In this document: positions 14,857-20,934 of the stretch, in pieces
Position numbering within the stretch: the first letter of the stretch is position 1
Layout: every line of letters starts with the position of its first letter
Origin: Bacillota bacterium
GTDB lineage: Bacteria > Bacillota_A > Clostridia > Lachnospirales > Lachnospiraceae
NCBI GenBank assembly: GCA_023443925.1
Contig: JAEZSL010000129.1
Coordinates: 1-20,934 of the forward strand
Direction: 5' to 3'
Length of the DNA: 20,934 bases
Notes under the pieces: model-generated
What the model was told of the DNA's origin: nothing
Seen by the model: only the letters and a program-made list of their open reading frames with translations
The model's database searches: none
Program-made: the position numbers and the translations under genes

Positions 14857-15363
14857 TCAGGTATTGCCGGTTTTAAAAGAGTTCCGAAGAGAGTTTCTGC
14901 GCCTAAATTTAAGCAGCAACAGAAAGAAAAGGAGCCCTAGTGTCAGCCCTATACTATCAATCAAAACATCAGTTAATTGTCCAGATCGATCCGGTACAAA
15001 TAACTGATGTATTTCATCCGTACAGGCATAGAAGATTCCAATTCCTTCACACCATATAATTAGTTTCCGTCCCCGCCTGTTATGTAAAAAATAAAGCGGA
15101 AACGCTATTGTTACGGCTAACATGCCATATTCCGCCATATGTCCCAGTTTGCGTATTGGAGTATGTATGGATTCGGTCAGTTCTATATTCTCTTCCGGCG
15201 TCAGATTCAGCTTTGCAGTATCTACAATAACGTTTACAACCTGCTCCGTCAGTTTAAGGCTAAGCCCGGAGGACTGTTCTCCATTAGCGGTGGAAAATCG
15301 AAATATAATTACCATCATAAGGATTGCAGGCAGCCACATCAATACTTTAATTTTATCTATCAT
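14857..15363 (-). CDS. VanZ-like family membrane protein (copy 1)
   Basis: This 168-residue protein has four predicted transmembrane helices (about 7-22, 75-95, 100-115 and 130-153). It carries the VanZ-like signature: FSTANGEQSS near 23-32, RKLGHMAEYG at 71-80 and FYACTDEIHQLFV at 111-123 followed by RSG and TDVLIDS. VanZ itself gives low-level teicoplanin resistance by an unknown mechanism; most genomic relatives have no known role. AAAGGA precedes the ATG. A paralogue lies upstream at 15897-16394. The basic C-terminal tail (RRRNSLRNSF) is cytoplasmic by the positive-inside rule. Confidence 0.85.
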   Translation of the reverse strand: MIDKIKVLMWLPAILMMVIIFRFSTANGEQSSGLSLKLTEQVVNVIVDTAKLNLTPEENIELTESIHTPIRKLGHMAEYGMLAVTIAFPLYFLHNRRGRKLIIWCEGIGIFYACTDEIHQLFVPDRSGQLTDVLIDSIGLTLGLLFFLLLLKFRRRNSLRNSFKTGNT

Positions 15364-15896
15364 TTTAATTTCCTTTGTACTGCCACATTAGAAATATGAA
15401 AAAGTTTCACAGGGTAAAAAAATCCGTATGCAGCATTTCTTTCTTTTATATTTATATTTTCTTTAATCTTTTACTCCTATTTTTTCCTCTATCTTTCAGA
15501 CTATAATGTACCCATAACAGCGGACATGTTATTTGGTGGAGACCTAACTTTCAGACATACTCACTATATAGACCCTTAGTTATGGACACTTACTTTTCTT
15601 CTATCTACTCTTCTGTTTTATCTTCTATTCTTACTTCTAACTTTTCTATTTTCTCTTTTACTCTAGTTCCATTGCAATCTGAAGCAGTGTTTTGGTAACC
15701 TGTTCTTTGCCGTGGATATATTAAATCTAGCTAATCCAGGTTCTTTTATTCTGTTTAGTAAATTATTACAATTATAGCAAATGCCATTGATATGTCAATG
15801 CTATTTCTTTAATAATAAGATGGGTAGATGAGGTAATGGAATCAATCCAAGGCATTTCTTTTCTATCAATGCTTTCAAAAAGAATGAGTAGAAATT
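15364..15896 (-). other. Gene-poor spacer with long leader of VanZ copy 1
   Basis: I see no full gene here. The promoter at 15771-15798 implies a leader of about 400 nt before the VanZ copy 1 ATG. The stretch 15587-15665 is almost purely pyrimidine on the plus strand, so the RNA would be purine-rich. A 6-bp stem ATAACA/TGTTAT occurs near 15516-15534, and CTTTCAGAC is repeated at about 15496 and 15550. A short minus-strand frame (KEQVTKTLLQIAMELE then stop, near 15663-15715) looks protein-like and may be a gene relic. Confidence 0.4.
15771..15798 (-). promoter_or_regulatory. Consensus promoter upstream of VanZ copy 1
   Basis: Perfect TTGACA (15793-15798) and perfect TATAAT (15771-15776) are separated by 16 bases, with the predicted start near 15764. 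It is the only promoter in the window with both hexamers perfect, and it stands about 400 bp before the next start codon. Confidence 0.75.
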
Positions 15897-16394
15897 CTAA
15901 TCCTGTCTCGAAGCCCTGAGCCCTTTCAGGTTGTGAATGAAATACAGTAAAAAATAGAAGGTCAGAATCCCCAGCGTCATACCTGCGCTGTCGATTAACA
16001 CATCCGTAAACCTTCCTGAGCGTCCAAGAACAAATAATTGATGTATTTCATCCGTACAGGCATAGAAAAAGCCAAAACCGAAGGACCAGAGAATTAAACG
16101 CCTGCTGCTGATCCGGTATTGATATAAAGCAAAAGCCAGAGCCAGGGCCAGCGCGGCATATACCGATATGTGACCTGTTTTACGGATTATATAGTGCAGC
16201 AGGTCAACGGAAAAGTCTTCCTGAACCGGATTCAAATCCAACAGAGGTATTGCCGTGAAAACGCTTACCAGCCTATCCGTCACCTGGGAACTCATACCTG
16301 CGGACTGCAGACCATCAGCGGAAGAGAAATTATATATTAAAAGAAGGACCAGTATAACCGGAATCCAGACTACAAATTTTTTTGTATGTTTCAT
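15897..16394 (-). CDS. VanZ-like family membrane protein (copy 2)
   Basis: This 165-residue paralogue of the protein at 14857-15363 has the same order of features: FSSADGLQSAG near 23-33, RKTGHISVYA at 71-80, YACTDEIHQLFV at 111-122, then RSG and TDVLIDSAG. Four membrane helices are predicted. The two share most conserved positions but differ in the extracytoplasmic loop at 40-68, which suggests an old duplication. A weak AGG precedes the ATG. The function is not known beyond the VanZ-like family label. Confidence 0.85.
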   Translation of the reverse strand: MKHTKKFVVWIPVILVLLLIYNFSSADGLQSAGMSSQVTDRLVSVFTAIPLLDLNPVQEDFSVDLLHYIIRKTGHISVYAALALALAFALYQYRISSRRLILWSFGFGFFYACTDEIHQLFVLGRSGRFTDVLIDSAGMTLGILTFYFLLYFIHNLKGLRASRQD

Positions 16395-16610
16395 TGTCTA
16401 CCTGATTGTCACCTTTCTAATTATAATTAGTGATTAATGTAATAAAGATATACCTATGGTAATACGCCTTATTTAACCTATACGAAAGCGGTTTGAATGG
16501 CATAATAATTGTGTCCTGTATTCATATTATTCACTTGGTATATTTTTGTCTCTCTAATTCCACTCGAACGTTTATTATACTATTTTCTCCATCTTTAACT
16601 GTTTTAAACA
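16395..16610. other. Spacer upstream of VanZ copy 2
   Basis: AT-rich DNA between the VanZ copy 2 start and the terminator at 16611. TATAAT hexamers on the minus strand at 16574-16579 and near 16419 could be -10 elements, but neither has a good -35. I see no reading frame. Confidence 0.3.
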
Positions 16611-16652
16611 AAAAAGGTCTCTGATATGGGATAAAACCAAAGTCAGAAACCT
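16611..16652 (-). terminator. Rho-independent terminator after the repeat array
   Basis: GGTTTCTGAC (16642-16651) pairs with ATCAGAGACC (16616-16625) with wobbles over 10 bp and a 16-nt loop, followed by TTTTTTGTTT on the minus strand. It would end any transcript running through the repeat array. Confidence 0.65.
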
Positions 16653-16685
16653 CTATACTAATACAAATGTATCAAGACCAATTCA

Positions 16686-17007
16686 TACCGCAAGTCCACT
16701 TGCGGTACTACCCAAATAAGAAGTATAAAATATCTTTTATTTCTAAATCATCTCTATGCATATCACAAGCACCCCTGCGATACTATCCTAATTAGAAATA
16801 TAAAATTCATTTATTTCTAAATAATCTCTATGCATATCACAAGTACCCCTGCGATACTATCCTAATAAGAATATAAAATTCTTTTATTTCTAAATAATCT
16901 CTATACATATCACAAGCACCCCTGCGATACTATCCTAATTAGAATATAAAATTCTTTTATTTCTAAATAATCTCTATATATATCATAAGCACCCCTGCGA
17001 TACTGCA
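16686..17007 (-). repeat. Array of five 73-75 bp repeats, each with hairpin structures
   Basis: Units begin at 16686, 16761, 16835, 16908 and 16981. Each starts with a 22-nt hairpin; on the minus strand units 2-4 read TATCGCAGG, loop, CTTGTGATA. The divergent unit 1 reads TACCGCAAGT-GG-ACTTGCGGTA. A T-A to C-G double change and two wobble-to-Watson-Crick changes therefore preserve the stem. A second hairpin, TAGAAATA...TATTTCTA (for example 16793-16819), fills the rest of the unit, with one base missing from an arm in some units. No coding frame or CRISPR-like spacer pattern is present. The fifth unit is cut off 5 bp after its hairpin by the group II intron end. Confidence 0.85.
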
Positions 17008-18856
17008 ATCGAGTAGGAGGAAATTTCTCTAACTGAGAAATTTCCGACCTCTCACACCACCGTGCGTACCGTTCGGTACACGGCGGTTCAATCAACTTAA
17101 CAAGTAACACACCTTTCGGTGTAGTAATCTATCATTGAGACTAGGCCAAAGTCTTTCAGCCTGTTGGGGCTGATTGCCCTTTGAATATCTGTCATGGAAC
17201 ATACACGAGCTATACATGCTCCATTATAGGCTGTTCTATAGGAAGCCCATCTTGGTATTCCCAGTTTCATTAAGTTCTTCGCTCTGTTCTGTGGTGTTTT
17301 CCAATGTTTCCAAATACACATACGTAATCTATAACGTATGTTACTGTCCAGTTTCTTGCACAATTCTTTCATACTTCCGATTTTGAAATAATTAATCCAA
17401 CCTCGGGTTAGCTGATTCAGTTTCTGAATCTTGTATGCATTGTCTACTCCCCAGCTCCGACAAGTTAATTCTTTCATTCTTGCTTTGAACTTTGCCACTG
17501 ACTTCGCATGTGGTTTTGCTTTGTACTGTTTTGCAAATGAATCATAGTAAAATCCGAATCCCAGATACTTTATGCCTTTGGGTTTATCCACTTTACTCTT
17601 GCTGACATTAACTTTTAATCCAAGCTTTTCCTCAATGAATTTCGAAAGGCTCTTCATTACTCTGTTAGCTGCCAGTTCACTTCCGACCATAATAATACAG
17701 TCGTCTGCATATCTGACAAAATCCAGTCCTCTTGCTTCCATTTCCTTATCCAGTTCATTCAACATGATGTTCGCTAAGAGCGGTGAGATATTTCCACCTT
17801 GAGGTGTTCCTATTACAGAATCCTCATATTCATCCTCTATCATAACTCCGCTAACTAAGAACTTTCGTACAATAGAGATAACAGCTCCATCTTTGATTGT
17901 TCTTCCGACTATCGTCATTAACTTATCATGGTTTACTGTGTCAAAGAACTTTTCAAGGTCAATGTCCACTATCCAGTTATGCCCATCATTCATCATTTCT
18001 AATGCTGTAAGTACTGCTTGCTGTGCACATCGGTTTGGTCTGAATCCATAGCTGTGGTCATGGAACTGTTCTTCGAAAATCGGTGTAAGTACCTGGGCTA
18101 CTGCTTGTTGTATAAATCTATCTGTAACTGTTGGTACTCCAAGTTTTCTGATTCCACCATCTGGCTTTGGTATCTCTACACGCCTTACAGGTTGCGGTTT
18201 ATATTTACGTGTCCGCAACTGTTCCTTAATTATTTCGCCGTTCTCCGAAAGGTGTTCGCCTAGTTCTGTGTATTCCATTCCATCCACACCCTCTGCTCCT
18301 TTATTTCGTACGACTTGCAAATATGCCGTATTGAGGTTATCTTTACTTACTATCTGCTCCATTAGACTACTTGTGTCCATGCGTTGTTTCCTTTCTGCCC
18401 CGTTTACCTCTGCCACCTTTGACGTCATCGACAGGCGTTGCTTTGGCTACAAGTCGGAACCTACTTCAACTGATTGATTGTTCACCCCTTCACTCCATTT
18501 CCATTACAGAAACTTCTTCGCTACTATGGGTTCTGCTGACTTCTCACAGTCCGTTGTTACTCGGCTAATGAAACCGCTGTGAGACCTCCCCGATTAAGGT
18601 GCGAGCTCTTTCCCCTCATCTATCCGTCACATTTACTCGTACTTCCAGCAACTTTTGGACTTCATCTCTTTTAGCAGACTTATCCGTATTTCCGAGCCTT
18701 ATATGTGATTCCTGTCCGTCGGACCAAGGGTTTGCCTACAGCTTCCTTCAAATTCCACCTCACGATGGACACCCTTGCTGTTCAGCTATGTGTTTCCTCG
18801 TTGCCTAGGCACACTCGGGACTTGCACCCGCTAGAGCCCGCCCATGGCGGGCAAAC
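17008..18856 (-). mobile_element. Group IIC intron with encoded maturase, apparently intact
   Basis: On the minus strand the intron appears to start at GTTTGCCCGCC (18856) with a helix GCCCGCC/GGGCGGGC, followed by about 470 nt of structured domain I-IV RNA, the maturase gene, domain V and domain VI. Domain V is at about 17058-17093 (CCGCCGTGTACC-GAAC-GGTACGCACGGTGG). Domain VI is at about 17013-17045 (GGAAATTTCTC/GAGAAATTTCC, then TCCTACTCGAT). Both ends are inferred, with about 2 bp of uncertainty. The 5' exon is the T-tract of the chemotaxis gene's terminator, the classic class C target. The length of 1849 bp fits class C. Confidence 0.85.
17097..18380 (-). CDS. ltrA: Group II intron reverse transcriptase/maturase
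   Basis: This 427-residue intron-encoded protein both helps splicing and copies the intron RNA into DNA at a new site. Reverse-transcriptase blocks run from about residue 20 to 290: GFRPNRCAQQA at 112-122, VDIDLEKFFDTVNHD at 138-152 with catalytic Asp139, GTPQGGNISPLL at 191-202, and YADD at 224-227. The maturase (X) domain follows (RGWINYFKIGS, then IRYRLRMCIWKHWK). It ends at CVTC with no HNH endonuclease domain, as in class C. The sequence closely resembles the E. rectale enzyme known as MarathonRT. The ATG at 18380 has AAAGGA nine bases upstream and gives the family's MDTSxLMEQI N-terminus, so the longer frame from 18428 is not used. All catalytic residues are present. Confidence 0.95.
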   Translation of the reverse strand: MDTSSLMEQIVSKDNLNTAYLQVVRNKGAEGVDGMEYTELGEHLSENGEIIKEQLRTRKYKPQPVRRVEIPKPDGGIRKLGVPTVTDRFIQQAVAQVLTPIFEEQFHDHSYGFRPNRCAQQAVLTALEMMNDGHNWIVDIDLEKFFDTVNHDKLMTIVGRTIKDGAVISIVRKFLVSGVMIEDEYEDSVIGTPQGGNISPLLANIMLNELDKEMEARGLDFVRYADDCIIMVGSELAANRVMKSLSKFIEEKLGLKVNVSKSKVDKPKGIKYLGFGFYYDSFAKQYKAKPHAKSVAKFKARMKELTCRSWGVDNAYKIQKLNQLTRGWINYFKIGSMKELCKKLDSNIRYRLRMCIWKHWKTPQNRAKNLMKLGIPRWASYRTAYNGACIARVCSMTDIQRAISPNRLKDFGLVSMIDYYTERCVTC

Positions 18857-18857
18857 T

Positions 18858-18900
18858 AAAAAAAGATTGAATAATGCACCGAAACGCATTCTTCAATCTT
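18858..18900 (-). terminator. Rho-independent terminator of the chemotaxis gene, intron target site
   Basis: AAGATTGAAGAATGC pairs with GCATTATTCAATCTT (15 bp with one mismatch, loop of 8 nt) and is followed by TTTTTTT on the minus strand. It lies about 155 bp after the chemotaxis gene stop. The group II intron begins one base after the T-tract. Confidence 0.9.
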
Positions 18901-19055
18901 CTCTATGGAAGATGCTTATTATTAAGACTGCATCCCCCTGCTTATAAAATTGTTATATAAATATTATAGTTAAAAATATTACTATTTTTGTTTTATTATT
19001 TGCTTGCTCCAATCACAAATGTTCAAAACTATTTATTCTTTTTATCTACACCGAT

Positions 19056-20726
19056 TTATAATTTAAACTGGCCTACCAGTTTCTCCAGTTCATAGGCTAT
19101 TTTTTGAAGTTCCTGGGCGGACAGATTTACATTGTCCATACTTGAAGTCTGTTCTTCCAGAGACATGGATATTTCCTCTGTGGATGCACTGGATTGCTGG
19201 ATATACCCGGAGATGTCTTCCATAGTATTTACAACCTCATCCTTTTCATTGCTGATTTGCATAATGCTGTTTATGATTTCCTGTATATCCTGAATCACAC
19301 CGGCAATGGAACGGCTGGTGGCATCAAAAGCCTTCCCGGACTCTCTTGATACTTCGGCGGTCTTATGTGCAGCTTCTGTTCCCTGCTTCATATATTCTCT
19401 GGTCTTTTCAATTGCAGACCCCACCTCATTTATAATGGTTTCAATCCCTGCAATGGAATCGGTGGTCTGTTCTGAAAGTTTCCCGATCTCATCGGCAACT
19501 ACGGTAAAGCCCCTGCCGTTTTCTCCGGCTCTGGCACTTTCAATCATAGCATTTAACGCAAGCAGATTTGTCTGTCCGGCTATTTTCTTAATCACATTGG
19601 TAATTTCGGTTATTGATTCCAGTTTAATGCTTAAGGAATCAACCTGTTCCTTAATCTGATTTGTGACCGTATCATTTTCATCTGCGGCATTTTTCAGTTC
19701 GCGAAGGCTTTCTGTCCCTGCCTGACTGGCAGCCTGGGAAGCTTTAATACTATCCTGTATAGAACCTGCCCGATTATGTAACCGATTGATTTTTTCTGCC
19801 AGGGCATTTAGGCTTTCCATGCCTTTCTGCGTATTTATGGCAAGTCTGGCTGAACCGTTATTTAACTGTTCGGAAGCATTCGTGATTCCTTCCGAGGTAC
19901 AGGAAGTCTCTTCAAGAACCGCTGCGAGGCTCTGGGAACTGCCTGACACCTGGTTGGCATTCTCTTTTATTTCACCTACCATCGTTTTAAAGATCTGTCT
20001 CATATTCTCAAGTGCCGCGCTCATTACACCTATTTCATCCTTACCTTTATGGGCAAATTCTATGGTAAAATCCCCGGAGGCAAATATCTTTAAGTTCTCA
20101 CAAATGTTTTTAATAGGCTTTACGATCTGCCTCGAAAGAAAAACACCAAGTATTATGGCCAGTAACATGACCAAAAGAGATATGGTAACAGTCTCAATGA
20201 CAGCTTCCCGAATCTGGCCGTACATGCTTTGTAAAGAAATTCCAATATTTAAGGCTCCGGTAATCACAGCTCCATTTGATATATCCGTAGATACATTATA
20301 AACTTTTTCACCGGACGGAAGCTTCAAAATCTGTCCCAGGGTTTCCTGATTGTTTATTACCTCGGATACATCACCCGTCTGTGTGGCGGAAGAAACGGCA
20401 TCCAATCCGCCCTCCGGCTGTTCCGGTTGACTGTTATCCGATACAATTACCGCAGAATTCTCATCCGAAAGGGAAACATATACGATATTGCCGTCACTGC
20501 CCTCTTTAATGTCCTTAAAAATCCCCTGTAGCTGATTTAATTCCGTTACGTTGTTATTAATAATTTCTCTCTTTAAATTTGCAATCAGTGTTTTACCGTC
20601 GCTTTGCATCTGGCTGATTACGGACTTTTGCAGCATGTAATAAGATACACCCATAAACAATACGGAGCAGATAAAGGTAATTATTATCATAGCTGCCAGT
20701 ATTTTTCTCATTAACGACTTATGCAT
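19056..20726 (-). CDS. Methyl-accepting chemotaxis protein
   Basis: This 556-residue transmembrane chemoreceptor has a first helix at about 8-30, an extracytoplasmic sensor domain at about 31-175 (single-Cache-like in size, no recognised ligand motif), and a second helix at 176-198. A HAMP domain follows at about 199-250, then a long cytoplasmic coiled-coil signalling domain. The conserved tip is [21 protein letters not shown] at 382-402 followed by [19 protein letters not shown]; it binds CheA and CheW. ALNAMIES replaces the commoner ALNAAIEA. The sensor has a Gln/Pro/Glu/Gly-rich loop near 100-108. The ATG is preceded by AGGGGG 11 bases upstream. No other chemotaxis genes are nearby, so this is an orphan receptor; the signal is unknown. 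Confidence 0.93.
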   Translation of the reverse strand: MHKSLMRKILAAMIIITFICSVLFMGVSYYMLQKSVISQMQSDGKTLIANLKREIINNNVTELNQLQGIFKDIKEGSDGNIVYVSLSDENSAVIVSDNSQPEQPEGGLDAVSSATQTGDVSEVINNQETLGQILKLPSGEKVYNVSTDISNGAVITGALNIGISLQSMYGQIREAVIETVTISLLVMLLAIILGVFLSRQIVKPIKNICENLKIFASGDFTIEFAHKGKDEIGVMSAALENMRQIFKTMVGEIKENANQVSGSSQSLAAVLEETSCTSEGITNASEQLNNGSARLAINTQKGMESLNALAEKINRLHNRAGSIQDSIKASQAASQAGTESLRELKNAADENDTVTNQIKEQVDSLSIKLESITEITNVIKKIAGQTNLLALNAMIESARAGENGRGFTVVADEIGKLSEQTTDSIAGIETIINEVGSAIEKTREYMKQGTEAAHKTAEVSRESGKAFDATSRSIAGVIQDIQEIINSIMQISNEKDEVVNTMEDISGYIQQSSASTEEISMSLEEQTSSMDNVNLSAQELQKIAYELEKLVGQFKL

Positions 20727-20764
20727 CTTTTCTTAAACCCCCTAAAAACTTCATTATTCTACAA

Positions 20765-20793
20765 ATTATACTATAAAATGAATAATTAGTAAA
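20765..20793 (-). promoter_or_regulatory. Probable promoter of the chemotaxis gene
   Basis: TATAAT (20765-20770) lies 17 bases from TTTACT (20788-20793) on the minus strand, about 40 bp upstream of the ATG. This is a housekeeping-type promoter. I do not see a clear sigma-D/28 motif, although those drive many chemoreceptor genes. Confidence 0.5.
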
Positions 20794-20874
20794 TGTTACA
20801 TTTTTAGATAATGAGTTACGAAAGGGTTAATAGTCTGCTATTTTAATTGGAAATAACCTGTTTATACATTTGAT

Positions 20875-20934
20875 TTAATCTCTGCCATATAAATCTCTTG
20901 TGTAGACTTTCTCTTCTACATCACTGATTTCCTG
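20875..20934 (-). CDS. C-terminal end of an unidentified gene (5' partial)
   Basis: The right edge holds a reading frame of 19 codons ending in TAA, QEISDVEEKVYTRDLYGRD, which runs off the window. It is open to the edge and reads like a normal charged protein tail. Too little is visible to name a family. It is co-directional with the chemotaxis gene, and I see no terminator between them. Confidence 0.5.
   Translation of the reverse strand, partial: QEISDVEEKVYTRDLYGRD

Noticed and set aside
15540..15600. Possible insertion-sequence end near the VanZ spacer
   Set aside because: No matching inverted end, no transposase remnant and no target duplication could be found.
16686..17007. CRISPR array
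   Set aside because: The whole unit repeats with no variable spacers, the period is 73-75 bp, and no cas genes are present.
16910..17110. 66-codon minus-strand frame over the intron 3' end
   Set aside because: It spans domains V and VI of the intron and the repeat array, which explain the sequence better than a gene.
18599..18947. Open frames on the plus strand within and beside the intron 5' region
   Set aside because: They overlap structured intron RNA and a terminator and have no ribosome binding sites or recognisable domains.
19786..20301. 171-codon plus-strand frame opposite the chemotaxis gene
   Set aside because: It is a mirror of the heptad-rich coding strand; the minus-strand product is an unambiguous chemoreceptor.

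Overview
The window looks like a chromosomal segment of an anaerobic low-GC Firmicute, most likely a Lachnospiraceae relative. The evidence is AT-rich spacers, strong AGGAGG-type ribosome binding sites, an FMN-riboswitch-controlled RibU, DUF2812 and VanZ-like genes, and a group II intron maturase very close to the Eubacterium rectale (Marathon-type) enzyme. Every gene I can support lies on the minus strand, so transcription runs from high to low coordinates.

Layout from left to right. A partial CxxC/CxxC protein (1-229) has its own promoter. The tsaE-tsaB-rimI cluster (440-2042) covers the t6A ATPase, its TsaB partner and the ribosomal N-acetyltransferase. An ECF riboflavin transporter gene, ribU (2506-3126), follows behind a complete regulatory leader: promoter, FMN riboswitch and terminator.

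The centre (3717-13758) is a mannoside-utilisation locus. In transcription order it encodes a GntR/UTRA regulator, a substrate-binding lipoprotein, two CUT1 permeases, a GH38 alpha-mannosidase, a ROK sugar kinase and an enlarged class I mannose-6-phosphate isomerase. The inferred route is import of an alpha-mannoside, hydrolysis to mannose, phosphorylation by the ROK kinase, and isomerisation to fructose-6-phosphate. No transport ATPase is encoded here, so a shared MsmX-type ATPase is likely. Two abutting 16-bp palindromes upstream of the binding protein are the probable GntR operators.

The right part (14092-20934) carries a DUF2812 membrane protein, two paralogous VanZ-like proteins, an array of five 73-75 bp repeats that each fold into hairpins, a group IIC intron with maturase, a methyl-accepting chemotaxis protein and the last codons of another gene. 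The intron starts one base after the T-tract of the chemotaxis gene's terminator and ends five bases before the first hairpin of the repeat array.

The items I consider least explained are: the repeat array, in which paired base changes preserve a hairpin; a 155-bp inverted-repeat element flanked by 19-bp repeats between the mannosidase and kinase genes; a promoter-structured RNA-terminator unit of about 180 nt upstream of gntR; and the N-terminal domain of about 225 residues on the isomerase, which resembles a P-loop kinase without its phosphate-binding residues.
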